Assembly (NCBI RefSeq): GCF_000317835.1
Contig: NC_019790.1
Location: forward strand, 11,246-75,245
Direction of reading: 5' to 3'
Source: Deinococcus peraridilitoris DSM 19664
GTDB taxonomy: Bacteria; Deinococcota; Deinococci; Deinococcales; Deinococcaceae
Length of the DNA: 64,000 nt
The notes under the pieces are model-generated. The model ran no database searches. It saw only the letters and a list, made by a program, of their open reading frames with translations, and was not told the origin of the DNA. Below, piece after piece: positions 9,481 through 18,879 of this stretch. Position 1 is the first letter of the stretch. Every line of letters begins with the position of its first letter. Both the position numbers and the translations under genes were made by a program.

Positions 9481-9770
9481 TACATCGCTAAGGCAATCGC
9501 GAAAGTCAGCAGGCCGATGCAGCCGAGGTACATCAGGAAAATAATCGCCAGCTGCCCTGCCGTGTTGAGTTCAACTGTGGTGTTCATCGAAAGACCCACC
9601 GTACCAAACGCCGAGAACGCCTCGAACGCCAGTTGATGAATGGCAACTGCGGATTGGTCAGCAGCACCAGCAACCCCACCACTATTGGCAGTCCGTTGTC
9701 TTTGTAGGTTAACGTCGAGCAGCACGATGTTTCTCCTATCAAGTGACAAAGAGGCAGAGCGAGTGGCCAC
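9480..9770 (-). pseudogene. Fragment of a TrkH/KtrB-type potassium transporter subunit
   Basis: On the minus strand one frame gives LAFEAFSAFGTVGLSMNTT followed by TAGQLAIIFLMYLGCIGLLTF. This is the pore-loop plus membrane-helix signature near the C terminus of KtrB/TrkG subunits (SAFGTVGLS is the fourth selectivity-filter segment). The preceding residues continue in a second frame, so the piece is frameshifted as well as truncated. It sits between two transposase relics and is the only trace of a potassium uptake gene here. Confidence 0.65.
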
Positions 9771-9894
9771 GTCGGCACCGCTCAAGCAGTACCCTCAAGG
9801 CACGAGGCGGCGCGGCCTGAGAGAACGCACGCCAGTACCGTTGCAGCCATACGAATGGCTCCAACCAGCCACACACCCGACGTAACAAGCCACA

Positions 9895-10138
9895 CGAGGA
9901 GCTCGGCACCGTCCATTTGAGGTGTGAACACGTTTGGGCAGCGTGGTGTTCGCTGCCGGTCTTGCCGCCTCTCGGTGTTGGCGATGACAGTCGCGGTTTT
10001 GTTACGCTCGGCGCCTAGCAGCAGGCCTTGCGGGTAGGTTCTGAAGGCTCTTCGCTGGACGGTCTGAGTGAACGCTGAATCCAGCAGCTTGCAGTAGCTG
10101 TCAAGCTGCTCTGGTACTTCTTGGGGAATGGTTTCCAT
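9895..10138 (-). pseudogene. IS701/IS4-like transposase, N-terminal remnant
   Basis: The frame starting at 10138 gives LDSYCKLLDSAFTQTVQRR and LLLGAERNKTATVIANTE, the conserved opening of IS701-type transposases found in Deinococcus. Similarity ends after about 60 residues, and the remainder is missing. Confidence 0.6.
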
Positions 10139-10478
10139 CCCTCAGCATGCGCCTCCACCAAGACAACGGACTACCAACAGACATCCACTGGTAGATTGCA
10201 GGGCTTGTCGAGGGTGGGACGATCCGGACGCTATGGAGGCGCCCGCCTTGATGTAGGTTTGGCGCGGAGATCTTCAAACCATTCGTTGTTGCGTTCGTAG
10301 AGCGATTGGGATGGAGAGGCGCCAGCTGGCCGTCACATCGTGCGTCCGCGTGCAGCGGCCGAAACGTGGGGCAAGGTCGGACTTGTAGCTCTCGGCTAAA
10401 ATGTAAGACTAGTGTGAGATATTATAAATTAATCTTAATTTGCTTAGTCTCCATCTAAGCCCCTTTACGAGACTGTGC
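10139..10478. promoter_or_regulatory. AT-rich region upstream of the GGDEF gene
   Basis: About 340 bases with no gene. The last 80 bases are strikingly AT-rich for this window (a run including AGATATTATAAATTAATC around 10416-10435). They probably contain the promoter of the diguanylate cyclase, but I cannot fix -35 and -10 boxes with certainty. Confidence 0.35.
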
Positions 10479-11984
10479 ATGATCTACTCTCTATCGCTGT
10501 CCGCCCTTTTGCCTCTGTTGGCCATTACCGTCTCTCTCTTGATGATCGGGCAGATGGCACACCGACTCGCGCATGTCGTGCCACGGACCTTTTTCATTAT
10601 GCTGCTTGCCAACAGTGTATGGCTGGCAGGGGACTCACTAGCCTTCCTCGCCGTTGATCCGGAGACCCGCTGGTTTTGGATTCGCGCTCAGTTCCTTGGC
10701 ATCCTCACTCTCCCGGTGGCGTGGCTCGTGTTCATAGACCGCACCCTGTGTCCAAAGCAACCGGAACTTTCCGGTGCCCGCCCTCTTGTGCTCTTGCTGA
10801 TTCCAGCTTTCATACTCGCACTGATCTGGACGAATGGGTCAAGTGGCCTCGTATGGTCCAGCGTTTCCTTCGCCGACGGTCAGATACGCCTCGAGCGTGG
10901 TCTTCTGTTCTGGCTCGGAGTCGCTGGCTACCCGAACCTCATCGGGTTCTGGGGTGTGTACCGGCTGCTCATGTCGTTGCGTGTCGTTCGAGGTCAGAAA
11001 CGCGGGCAAGTGCTGATACTACTGTACGGGGCTGCGCTGGTCCTGATCAGTGATCTCACGTACCTGGTCGGCGTTCGTATTATGGGCGGCGTCAACCTCA
11101 CGCCAATTGCTTTCTCAGTGACTTTAATCCCGATCGTATGGGGGATGGCGCGCTACGGGCTGCTACGAGCTGCACCGGTCGCACATCGTCACGTTGTCGA
11201 TCATCTGCCTGAAGCAGTGATTGTCGTGGATCGCGAAGGTACGATCATTGACCTCAACACAAGGGCACAGGAATTCCTGGGCTCAGCGCGTTCGGTTTTG
11301 ATGGATCGGGAACTGCGGGAGGTCTTCCCGCACTGGTTTCCGTTCACCGAGGGTACATCAAAGGAATGGCGCACGACCGACGGGGCCGTGTGGGAGATCA
11401 CATCCTCTACTGTACGGTCAGATAGCGGTCGCCCTGTCGGGCAGGTCATCATGCTGCGGGACATCACGGACCGTATAGAGCAGCACGCGCTGACAGAACG
11501 TCTTGCCTTTCAGGACGCCCTGACCGGGCTTGGGAACCGCCGTGCCTTTGACGAGCAACTCGAGAAGGTCCTCGAACGCACGAAGAACAATGGCGAGTCT
11601 TTTGCAGTGGTGATGATTGATCTGGATGGCATGAAGCTCGTCAATGATCGCGAGGGGCACGCCCGTGGTGACGCTCTGCTGAAGTCGTTTGGAGCAGCGC
11701 TCGAGTCGTCGTTTCGTGCTGAGGATCAATTGTTTCGGCTCGGTGGGGATGAGTTCGCGGCATTCATGGCTCGGCCCAGAGAAGGAATCCGTAACTTGGT
11801 GGATGCCCGGGTGAGTGCCGCCTTGGCCAAGGTTCGGGAAGGTGGCTTTCCATGCGTATCGGCCAGTGCCGGTGTTGCCTGCTGGCCTGAAGATGGTCTT
11901 GATGTGACGGTCGTTAAAGTTGCAGACGAACGCATGTACGCCGACAAGGCCATGCGGCGGCAGAAGAAAAGTCGTGTCAGCTGA
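10479..11984 (+). CDS. Membrane diguanylate cyclase: 7TM sensor, PAS, GGDEF
   Basis: A 501-residue protein from the ATG at 10479. The N-terminal about 225 residues form seven hydrophobic helices of the histidine-kinase-type 7TM sensor class. A PAS domain follows (HLPEAVIVVDREG to ITDRIEQ, about residues 240-335), then a GGDEF domain opening with LTGLGNRRAF. The active site GGDEF is at 422-426, so it should make cyclic di-GMP from GTP. RAED at 413-416, exactly five residues before GGDEF, matches the RxxD inhibitory I-site, suggesting product feedback. No EAL domain is present. It stands alone between IS relics. Confidence 0.88.
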   Translation: MIYSLSLSALLPLLAITVSLLMIGQMAHRLAHVVPRTFFIMLLANSVWLAGDSLAFLAVDPETRWFWIRAQFLGILTLPVAWLVFIDRTLCPKQPELSGARPLVLLLIPAFILALIWTNGSSGLVWSSVSFADGQIRLERGLLFWLGVAGYPNLIGFWGVYRLLMSLRVVRGQKRGQVLILLYGAALVLISDLTYLVGVRIMGGVNLTPIAFSVTLIPIVWGMARYGLLRAAPVAHRHVVDHLPEAVIVVDREGTIIDLNTRAQEFLGSARSVLMDRELREVFPHWFPFTEGTSKEWRTTDGAVWEITSSTVRSDSGRPVGQVIMLRDITDRIEQHALTERLAFQDALTGLGNRRAFDEQLEKVLERTKNNGESFAVVMIDLDGMKLVNDREGHARGDALLKSFGAALESSFRAEDQLFRLGGDEFAAFMARPREGIRNLVDARVSAALAKVREGGFPCVSASAGVACWPEDGLDVTVVKVADERMYADKAMRRQKKSRVS

Positions 11985-12098
11985 CGTCTTGGGGAGATTT
12001 CAGCTAGGGCACCATGCATTGTGAGCCGCCTGTTCGAGATGTGCTGCGTAGGATGCCGCCACGCGACTCTAAAGTCTGTGTATTAACTGGTCTGGAGT

Positions 12099-13909
12099 GA
12101 ACCCCGCGGTTTGGCTCTGCGTCAACCTCGGTGCAGGGAGTCAGCCAAGAGGATGCGAGAGCGCAAGAAGGAGAACGACGCTCGGCCGTACGTGGCCGCA
12201 CGCTCCGGGGCGGCCCGGAGCTCGTCTTGCCGCGAGTGACGTGTCTCCACAACCTTGGTACATCAGTCGTTTGATGAGCTTCACCTTGTTCACCACGCCC
12301 TCTACAGGTCCGTTGCTCAGCGGTAACTGGACGGCGGCGTTCAGCGCACTTTTCTCGCGCTCAATACCGACAGCAAACAAGTTCAAATCATGGACTCCGC
12401 TCGCCTTGGCGCGTTCCAACCACCCCTCGACGTCCTGCACACGCTTTTCGTGCAGCAAGGCACGGAAACTCAACACGAGATCGCGCGACGTACAGCAACG
12501 GAAGCCGGACACACAACGCCGCAAAGCATTCCTGCTCGTCAGCCGTGAGCTGATGCTCCTCGCGCCACGCCAGACTCATCAACTCCTTGGGTGACAGCTT
12601 CAGTGGAACACGCCGCTGCGCAGCGAGCCTGTCGTGCTGGAGCTCCTTCTGATTGGACTCGGCTCGGGCAGTCTCCTCCCGCTTCCGGGCGTACATCCAC
12701 TGGGCGACACTCTTGCGGGAGCCCGTGAAGCCCAGCGCCTGCACTTCACGCAAGAGTTCAGCGATATTCCGGCACCCCTGTTCATAGCGGTCGTGCAAGT
12801 GCGCTCGGAAGGGATCGAGGATGCTCTGAACACGAACGTGACGAACGCGAGCAGGTGCGGCATCAGCGATCACGTAACGTCGGGCGAGCCAGCGGCTGCA
12901 CCCAAGTTCGCGTGCAACAGATCGGATACTGTGCCCCTCGGCTCGAAGTTCGTGCACACGTTCAAACATCACCTCACGCCGTTTCTGCTGCTCTTCGCGC
13001 ACAGCTGTGACAGGCAGTGTACGAGGAACGACGTCGAGGGTGACGTCACGCAGCAGCGTCTGATGCTGCGCAATCCAACGTTCGAGTGTGTCTCGAAGGT
13101 TTTTGAGGACGTGCCAGTCGAGGGGCGGGCTTCGCCCGACCCGTTGGGCAGTCCAATACTTGCTGCGCCTCAGGCCGCCCTTCGTTGATCCCAGCAGCGT
13201 AATCTGTGGAGCGGTCGCGGACCACCGTCTCGACTTCCGGATGCGTCCGCAGCCAGGTGGCAAGTGTTTGCGCCGAGCGGTCAGGCAGCACGTCGATTGG
13301 CTGGTGCGTGTCGAGGTCGACGATGATCGTGTCGTAAGTATGGCCGCGCCGAAAAGCGAAATTGTCGACGCCGATGATCTTCGCCGTTGCCGTTCCGACC
13401 TGAGTTTGACGCACCACGCGGAGCAGGGTTGTGGGGCTGGCGGGCACGTGGAGATCGTGAGCGAGCCGGGAACCACCCCGTGCGTTCAGCGCCGTTCCCA
13501 GTCGCCGCAGGCAGTCGGCACAGCTGGTCGTGCGCTGGGCGTAGGGTATCGTGAGTGCTGGAAGTCGTTCGGCGAAGACCTGACAGGAGCACTGGGCGTC
13601 ACGGCACCGGAAACGCCGCACATCGAGCTTAATCAAGACACCGAACCCAGCCCAGGAGACGTCGCGCAGTGTGCGGCAGTAATGGCTGTGCCGGTGCGTT
13701 GAGACTGTTCCACACTGTGGGCAAGGTGCCGAGCCTGAGGTACTCGCGGCCTGGAGATGGACCTGTTCAGCCCCGATTTCTACTTGTAGGTCACGAAATT
13801 TGAGGCCGCTGGGAAAGACGGCGTGGAGCAGGGCCAGCAGGAGCGCATCCATATCTCAGCTTGTCTCCTCGCTGCACCGAGGTTGACGCAGAGCCGAAAA
13901 TTGGGGTTC
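12099..13909 (-). mobile_element. ISL3-family element with decayed transposase
   Basis: The inward-reading termini share GAACCCC and, a few bases further in, GGCTCTGCGTCAACCTCGG continuing to GTGCAG, on the plus strand from 12113 and on the minus strand from 13895. GGCTCT is the usual start of ISL3 inverted repeats. I did not find a target duplication. The transposase inside is frameshifted. Confidence 0.8.
12141..13852 (-). pseudogene. ISL3-family transposase with two frameshifts
   Basis: The protein is spread over three frames: the N-terminal zinc finger (CPQCGTVSTHRHSHYC) and GVDNFAFRRGHTYDTIIVDL in the first (from 13852), the helix-turn-helix insertion and WHVLKNLRDTLERW in the second (within 12388-13200), and the C-terminal NGPVEGVVNKVKLIKRLMYQ in the third (12141-12524). 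Frame changes fall near 13180 and near 12500. The catalytic pieces are all present but the gene cannot give a full protein, unless a sequencing error is involved. Confidence 0.82.
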
Positions 13910-14088
13910 ATAGCCAGGTGATCTGAGGCGCTGTTCGAGCTGGAGAGGGAGACGTGAGCACTTTGTCGGTAATCGCTAACGCCTGACTACCCTTCAAATC
14001 GTGGCATGAGGGCGGCAAGAGTGCGCCAGGACGCCGTGGAGGGTGTCGTTCATGCCCTTCCGGTCGGATGCAATAAGGTTCTGCGCGG

Positions 14089-14703
14089 ATGGTCAAGGCA
14101 GCATCTGAAATGATGCGAGGCATGACGCAGAGCGAGTCGAGTGAAGTTGAGCGCGTGCACGCCGCGTGGGAACGTATTGAACGCTGGTACGCGGAGAACG
14201 CCCCGGAGTGGGAGTTGCCAGGCGGGACGAGCGACGCGGACATTGACGAGTTGGAGCAGCAACTGGACGTGACGTTTCCCGCAGCATTCCGCGCTTCCCT
14301 GCTTCGGCACGACGGCATTCCTGACCCGTGGTGGCCGCAGGGTGAACTCGAATCTGTCGAGGGCATCCGGAGCAGCTGGGAGAGTTGGACGAATCTGTTG
14401 GAGGACGGCTCGTTCGATGAAGCGAACGGTTTCGTGGAGGACAACCCGGCCCTGAAGCGGTCCTGGTGGTGGCGGGGGTGGGTGCCGATCGACCGGGACG
14501 GTGCATCGAACGGCGCCTGCCTGGATCTTGACCCGGGTCCGGCTGGGCGCGTGGGACAGGTGATCGACATGGATCATGAGGTCGGGCCGAGCGGGCCACA
14601 CTATGAGGACTTCGCGGCGTACCTGGAGGAGACCGCGGAGGCGCTCGAGGATGGGTATTACATCGTCAATGACGATCAGCTCGACGAGTACTGCGAGGAG
14701 TGA
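14089..14703 (+). CDS. SMI1/KNR4 (SUKH-type) family protein
   Basis: Up to 204 residues; starts at 14089, 14110, 14113 or 14122 are all possible and none has a strong ribosome site. After a short N-terminal helix the sequence shows the SUKH pattern: TSDADIDELEQQLDVTFPAAFRASLLRHDG, then a tryptophan-rich strand region (WWWRGWVPIDRDG) and CLDLDPGP with a final acidic tail. This fold serves as immunity protein to secreted nuclease toxins in many bacteria, but many members are orphan. No toxin gene is next to it, so a role in immunity is only a family-level guess. It lies just beyond the ISL3 element. Confidence 0.75.
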   Translation: MVKAASEMMRGMTQSESSEVERVHAAWERIERWYAENAPEWELPGGTSDADIDELEQQLDVTFPAAFRASLLRHDGIPDPWWPQGELESVEGIRSSWESWTNLLEDGSFDEANGFVEDNPALKRSWWWRGWVPIDRDGASNGACLDLDPGPAGRVGQVIDMDHEVGPSGPHYEDFAAYLEETAEALEDGYYIVNDDQLDEYCEE

Positions 14704-15075
14704 CGACCAATGCGACCGATCGTCGTTCTCTGGGACTCTCTGACCAGGTGTACCCCTGGCTTGAGCCGCTGGATTCACCGGATACCCTGCCCACTCCAGC
14801 CCCGTGTGATGCCCGAAAGGCTTGCCTGAGGGCTGATGACTGTGGCTGGACCTGGCGCAGCTCGAAGGCTGCCCTTGTCCTGACTTGGTGCACTACGTGT
14901 CAGCCTTGATGGCCTTTGACGCTGAAGTGGCGCGGGTCGTGGGTGAGCAACCGTGAGCCGCTTTCGACGACTCGGGCGGCTCGAAGCGGCCCAGCTGGCG
15001 AACTTGGACGCCTTGAGTGATGAGACGCTGTGAAGTCTCTACCTGGCGCTAGCGGCACACCTCGTTCCTCGTCAA
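14704..15075. other. Stretch with no supportable gene
   Basis: Some 370 bases. Short frames exist (for example 14700-14909) but none has a motif or a convincing start. The region near 14955-15040 reads like a remnant of coding sequence, without identifiable family. Confidence 0.4.
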
Positions 15076-15645
15076 TCAGATTGAGTGTCCACCTGGTGTA
15101 TAGAAGCTCTGATCAGCTCGCTGGTACTGGCCCTGCACGAGTCCGTTTTCAAGAACACGGCTGCCGGTGAGTGACCAGCGGCTCTCGCTCATCCCACGGT
15201 GAAACAGCGGTCGGCCGGACCCGAGGATGATCGGAAGCCATGACAGCGTCAGGTCGTCGACAAGACCTTCGTCAAGGCCCTGGCGGACGGCAATGCCGCC
15301 GTCGAGGTACACGTGTCTGAAGCCCTGCTCGCCAAGCTCACGGAGCAAGGTTGAGAGCGGTCCGTTGAAGAACGTTTCGCCATGACGGGATTCGGCAGGG
15401 CGGGAGGTGAGGACGACGACGTGCTTGCCCTGGTAGGGCCATGCGTCGAAGTTGAGGACGGTGTCGTAGGTGTTGCGGCCGATGACGAGGGTATCGACGG
15501 TGGCGATGAAACTGGTGTAGCCGGTGTCTTGTGGGGTATCGGTGGGTGTGAGTGTGGTGTGCAGCCAGTCGAGGTTGTGATCGTCTCGGGCGAGATAGCC
15601 GTCGAGGCTGAGGCCGAGGAAGACGGAGACGCGTGGCTGGTTCAT
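15076..15645 (-). CDS. Dihydrofolate-reductase-like protein (RibD C-terminal family)
   Basis: A 189-residue protein. I choose the ATG at 15645 because the minus strand reads GAGGGGGAAACC before it and because VSVFLGLSLDGYLAR, the first strand and loop of this fold, follows at once. Other family segments are VIGRNTYDTVL, HVVVLTSR, VYLDGGIAVRQGL and the C-terminal ILGSGRPLF. These proteins bind NADPH and are usually called bacterial YwjB/YyaP-like reductases; the substrate is unknown. It is divergent from a TetR regulator with a shared operator in the 37 bp gap, so it is probably that regulator's target. Confidence 0.85.
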   Translation of the reverse strand: MNQPRVSVFLGLSLDGYLARDDHNLDWLHTTLTPTDTPQDTGYTSFIATVDTLVIGRNTYDTVLNFDAWPYQGKHVVVLTSRPAESRHGETFFNGPLSTLLRELGEQGFRHVYLDGGIAVRQGLDEGLVDDLTLSWLPIILGSGRPLFHRGMSESRWSLTGSRVLENGLVQGQYQRADQSFYTPGGHSI

Positions 15646-15659
15646 GGTTTCCCCCTCAA

Positions 15660-15674
15660 ATCTACAGTGTAGAT
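15660..15674. promoter_or_regulatory. Perfect palindrome in the TetR/reductase divergent promoter
   Basis: ATCTACA-G-TGTAGAT is a perfect 15 bp palindrome lying between the two divergent start codons (15645 and 15683). It overlaps TATAGT at 15674-15679, a plausible -10 for the regulator gene. Size and position fit a TetR operator. Confidence 0.7.
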
Positions 15675-15682
15675 ATAGTGCC

Positions 15683-16288
15683 ATGGTCTCTGCCAAAATG
15701 GAAGCCATGACTGCGCCCACCAGACGCCGCCGCGGACGCCCCCCCACTGGCAGCACCGACCTCGACCAGCACTTCATCACCAGCACCGCCATCCAACTGC
15801 TCCAAACGAACGGCTGGAACAAGTTCTCCATGCGCGCCCTCGCCGAGCAACTCCAGGTCGACCCGATGGCGCTGTACCACTACTTCTCAAACAAGACGGC
15901 CCTACTGGAAGCGATGGTGACGACCGTATTCACGGCGCTCGACCCGCTCCACCCACCGTTCGATGCCGCCCAGCCACTGGAACAGCGCGTCGAACACCTC
16001 GCGCAGGCCTATCTCCAGATCGTGCTGCGCTTCCCAGAACTCGTCGGCGAACTCATTGCAGGCCGCCTCAACGTCCATGAACCTGTCCGGCGTTTCGATG
16101 ACCTCTTCCAGCAGGCGATGGGTGACTTGCCGCTCGACGCCTCATCTCGCCGACACGCCACGAATCTGCTGGTTGATTACCTGCATGGCTACGCCCTCGG
16201 GGCCACATCGGCCACCAGTCCCGAATGGCGGCACGGAACAGCCATCATCATTCGCGGCATTCGGGCGATCGCTAGCGAAATGCGGTAA
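15683..16288 (+). CDS. TetR-family transcriptional regulator
   Basis: From the ATG at 15683 the protein has 201 residues; 15698 and 15707 are also possible starts. A basic N terminus (RRRRGRPP) precedes the helix-turn-helix, with FSMRALAEQLQVDPMALYHYF (about residues 46-66) as recognition region. The C-terminal half is the helical ligand domain of the TetR_C class. It probably represses itself and the divergent reductase gene through the palindrome at 15660-15674. The ligand is unknown. Confidence 0.9.
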   Translation: MVSAKMEAMTAPTRRRRGRPPTGSTDLDQHFITSTAIQLLQTNGWNKFSMRALAEQLQVDPMALYHYFSNKTALLEAMVTTVFTALDPLHPPFDAAQPLEQRVEHLAQAYLQIVLRFPELVGELIAGRLNVHEPVRRFDDLFQQAMGDLPLDASSRRHATNLLVDYLHGYALGATSATSPEWRHGTAIIIRGIRAIASEMR

Positions 16289-16325
16289 TCGCTAACTGGC
16301 GCATGAAGAATGAGATGTTGAGCTG

Positions 16326-16335
16326 GGGTATACCC
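16326..16335. promoter_or_regulatory. GGGTATACCC palindrome before the phosphotransferase gene
   Basis: A 10 bp perfect palindrome about 60 bp upstream of the phosphotransferase start. A 16 bp version with the same core occurs at 18466-18481 upstream of the acetyltransferase gene. A shared operator is possible but not shown. Confidence 0.35.
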
Positions 16336-16393
16336 TCCACCAGGAATGCAGGGCACTGGGCAGCCGATGCGCGGGCGGAAGTAGCATTCACGC

Positions 16394-17290
16394 ATGGCGG
16401 CTGAGCACGTCCCGCAACATGAACTCACTGACGCGGAGATCACCTCGATCATCTCCACCCAGTTCGCTGACCTCGCCCAACTACGTGTCACCCGGCTCGG
16501 TGAAGGCACCGACCACGTGGCGTTCGACGTCGGTGGGCAATACATCTTTCGTTTCCCGAAACGTGCTGAGGTCGCTGCCGCACTGAACGTCGAAGTGCAG
16601 CTCACCGCATGGCTTGCGCCGCAGTTGCCGTTACCCATTCCTGAGTACCGGTGGTTTGGGCAGTGGGGTGCGCATGACGTGCAACTGCTCGCTGGGTATC
16701 GCAGGTTGCCAGGAACGCCGGCATTACAGGTTGCGCACCGACCTCCGCCAGGCGTGGCGGATAGTATTGGCGGGTTCCTGCGGCGACTTCACGACGTGAG
16801 CAGCGAGGCAGCAGCCGAGCTGGGCGTTCCCGTGCAGGAAGATGCCGGGGAGTGGCCGCGTGTGGCGGTGAGCGACCTGCGCTTCGCAGCGCACCATCAG
16901 CTGGTCGACGAGGCCCACCTGGGGCAGTGGCAGGACGTGCTGTCGTCCCCGCCTTCGAGCAGGGGCATCCGTAGACGGCTGCTGCACGGTGACTTTGCCG
17001 CCGAGCACGTGCTGCTGGGTACGAACGGCGCGGTGAGCGGAGTGATCGACTGGAGTGATGCCCAACTGGGGGATCCGGCGCTCGACCTTGCCGGTGTCCT
17101 GCACTGGGGCGGGATGGCGTTGCTGCACGACGTGCTGGAAACCTACGGCCGTGTGAGCGAGCGGGGTATGCGGCGCGTTCGGTGGTATGCCGCTTGTCGC
17201 GCCCTCGCAGACATCAGGTTCGGCATGATGCAGGCGCGCGGCGAGTACGTCAGGGCGGGGCAACGTGCGCTGGAGTGGTCATCACGGTAG
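16394..17290 (+). CDS. Aminoglycoside/macrolide phosphotransferase-like kinase
   Basis: A 298-residue protein of the APH fold. LHGDFAAEHVLL holds the catalytic loop: His198, Asp200, and His205 where most members have Asn; the HGDxxxxHVL form is known in macrolide phosphotransferases and APH(2'')-type enzymes. VIDWSDAQLGDPALDLA (Asp219) is the metal-binding segment. The N-terminal lobe has VTRLGEGTDHVAFDV as glycine loop and FRFPKR with the ATP-binding lysine. It may phosphorylate a macrolide, aminoglycoside or a natural metabolite; resistance cannot be deduced. It stands alone on its strand after the TetR gene. Confidence 0.8.
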   Translation: MAAEHVPQHELTDAEITSIISTQFADLAQLRVTRLGEGTDHVAFDVGGQYIFRFPKRAEVAAALNVEVQLTAWLAPQLPLPIPEYRWFGQWGAHDVQLLAGYRRLPGTPALQVAHRPPPGVADSIGGFLRRLHDVSSEAAAELGVPVQEDAGEWPRVAVSDLRFAAHHQLVDEAHLGQWQDVLSSPPSSRGIRRRLLHGDFAAEHVLLGTNGAVSGVIDWSDAQLGDPALDLAGVLHWGGMALLHDVLETYGRVSERGMRRVRWYAACRALADIRFGMMQARGEYVRAGQRALEWSSR

Positions 17291-17520
17291 TGCCGCGACA
17301 GTGGTCCGGACCAGCGATGCACCCGTTCAGTTGGGGCATGTCAAATCGTACGGGCAGCGCCTGGGAAGCCGGAAAACCTCCCAGGCTCCGTGCAGGCCGA
17401 GGAACAAGCTTTCGTCCTGCGCCTGCACGACCGCCTGTCCTTTTAGCGGGAAGCAGTCGTGGTTGTCGGACTGCGTCCAAGTTGGGATACGAGCATCATC
17501 TAAACTTACTTGGCGTGAGC

Positions 17521-18396
17521 CTACCCGCGGGTCCAGATGTAGGGTGTGGTCGTCGTCACCGGCAGCAGGCCGCTGCGTTGCAGGATAGGATGCGAGAACT
17601 CCGTGGAGTCGCTGTGCATGAAGCGCACACCCCGCGCGAGCGCAGATCTCGCCCGCTCGGCGGTGAGCGCTCGGTAGATCCCCTGACCACGCCACTCGGG
17701 CACCGTCCCACCTCCCCAGATGCCCGCAAATTCAGTGCCCGGCACCACTTCCAGCCGCCCCGTGCAGACGACCTCGCCCTGCGCCTCCGCAACCCAGATC
17801 TCGATGAGCCCGCGCTTCTTTTCCAACTGCCGCACGAAGTCCTTCACACCAAACGGAAAGCCGAAGGCGCGTTCCTGCGCGGCTGCTGCCCGCGTCAGGT
17901 CAGGCAGCGGGTCGAGTTGGTCGTCGACGCGCCGCAGCTGCACGCCCGGTGGGAGCGGCACTTCCATGGCGAGCAGCTTGGCCTCGCCGAGCATCACGGT
18001 TTCCGGGTCCTCGGGCTGAAAGCCGTGCGCGACTAGGCGCTCGGGGAGGTCTGGCGGCGCGTCGTGCCCGCGCGTCTTCCACTCGAACGAGGTGATACGT
18101 TCATCGCTGGCGTAGTGCTCGATTGTTCGAGCGATGAGGTCGTCGAGCACTTCTCCGGTCAGGCCACCGAGATTCCGGTACGACACAAAGCCGCGCGTGT
18201 CGAACTTTCCACGCCATAAAGGGCCGTCGCGGTCGACGCTCGTCGCGGACATCATCTCGGTCTCTTCTCGGAGCTGGCTGTCGTAGGCGTTCAGCAGGTA
18301 GCCTGCGAGCTCGTGTTGGTCGGAAGGCATCAGGGGCAGCATAGAGGGTGCAGGGACAGGCGGTGTATGCACTGGGGCTCTTAAACCGAGGGGCAT
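17521..18396 (-). CDS. GNAT-family N-acetyltransferase, double-domain form
   Basis: From the ATG at 18396, which has GGAG 8 nt before it, the protein has 291 residues; a TTG at 18432 would add 12 residues without a ribosome site. The C-terminal half carries the acetyl-CoA motif VPEWRGQGIYRALTAERAR and the preceding strand VVPGTEFAGIWGGGTV. The N-terminal half looks like a degenerate GNAT domain (FEWKTRGHD, LVAHGFQPEDPETVML). No substrate can be assigned. The GGGGTATACCCC palindrome lies 70 bp upstream of the start. Confidence 0.8.
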   Translation of the reverse strand: MPLGLRAPVHTPPVPAPSMLPLMPSDQHELAGYLLNAYDSQLREETEMMSATSVDRDGPLWRGKFDTRGFVSYRNLGGLTGEVLDDLIARTIEHYASDERITSFEWKTRGHDAPPDLPERLVAHGFQPEDPETVMLGEAKLLAMEVPLPPGVQLRRVDDQLDPLPDLTRAAAAQERAFGFPFGVKDFVRQLEKKRGLIEIWVAEAQGEVVCTGRLEVVPGTEFAGIWGGGTVPEWRGQGIYRALTAERARSALARGVRFMHSDSTEFSHPILQRSGLLPVTTTTPYIWTRG

Positions 18397-18465
18397 CTGT
18401 GCGCTCCAAGCCTTTTCGTAGTTAGAGAGCAATACTCGACGTTCACGTCCTCGAAAATCGTCAGG

Positions 18466-18481
18466 TTGGGGTATACCCCAA
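18466..18481. promoter_or_regulatory. 16 bp perfect palindrome upstream of the acetyltransferase gene
   Basis: TTGGGGTATACCCCAA reads the same on both strands. It shares GGGTATACCC with the site at 16326-16335. The position, about 70 bp upstream of the acetyltransferase start, is compatible with an operator. Confidence 0.4.
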
Positions 18482-18599
18482 ATGGACTGTCAAGAGCAGA
18501 GTGAACGCGCGTCAGGATAGGCTTGTAATTTGGTTTCCCTGACACTGGCCGCCGAAGGTCTAAGATCTCAACCTGACGTCAGCAGTACAGCATAAGCAA

Positions 18600-18680
18600 C
18601 GGCCAGCGTATCGGTACATCCGCGTCTCCTCTGTCGACCAGAAAACCAACCGTCCGCTCGAAGGCGCCACGCCAACTGCA
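18600..18680 (+). pseudogene. Serine-recombinase N-terminal fragment
   Basis: The plus strand encodes QRIG, then with one missing base YIRVSSVDQKTNRPLEGA. That is the conserved beginning of Tn3-type resolvases, including the catalytic serine in VSS. The rest of the gene is absent. The remaining part of the 18397-18879 gap holds nothing else I can identify. Confidence 0.6.
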
Positions 18681-18879
18681 AACTCGGTAACCATCCGCCC
18701 TGAAGGAATCTCTCTTCTCACGCCATCCGACAGCCGCGCCTGAACCTGCGGAGTGGACCGATTGCAGCACGATGACCATGAACGTGCCAGCGGCTGAAGA
18801 ACGAGTATCCTGAGAGCGTTTCCCCCTTCCGAGAGGAGTGGCTCACCGCGGCCTTCACGCCGGGACGCCAGACGCGAAC

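Noticed and set aside
18838..18879. GTG at 18838 as start of the first sensor kinase
   Set aside because: AGAGGAG runs directly into the GTG, leaving no spacing; the PAS domain begins shortly after the ATG at 18880.
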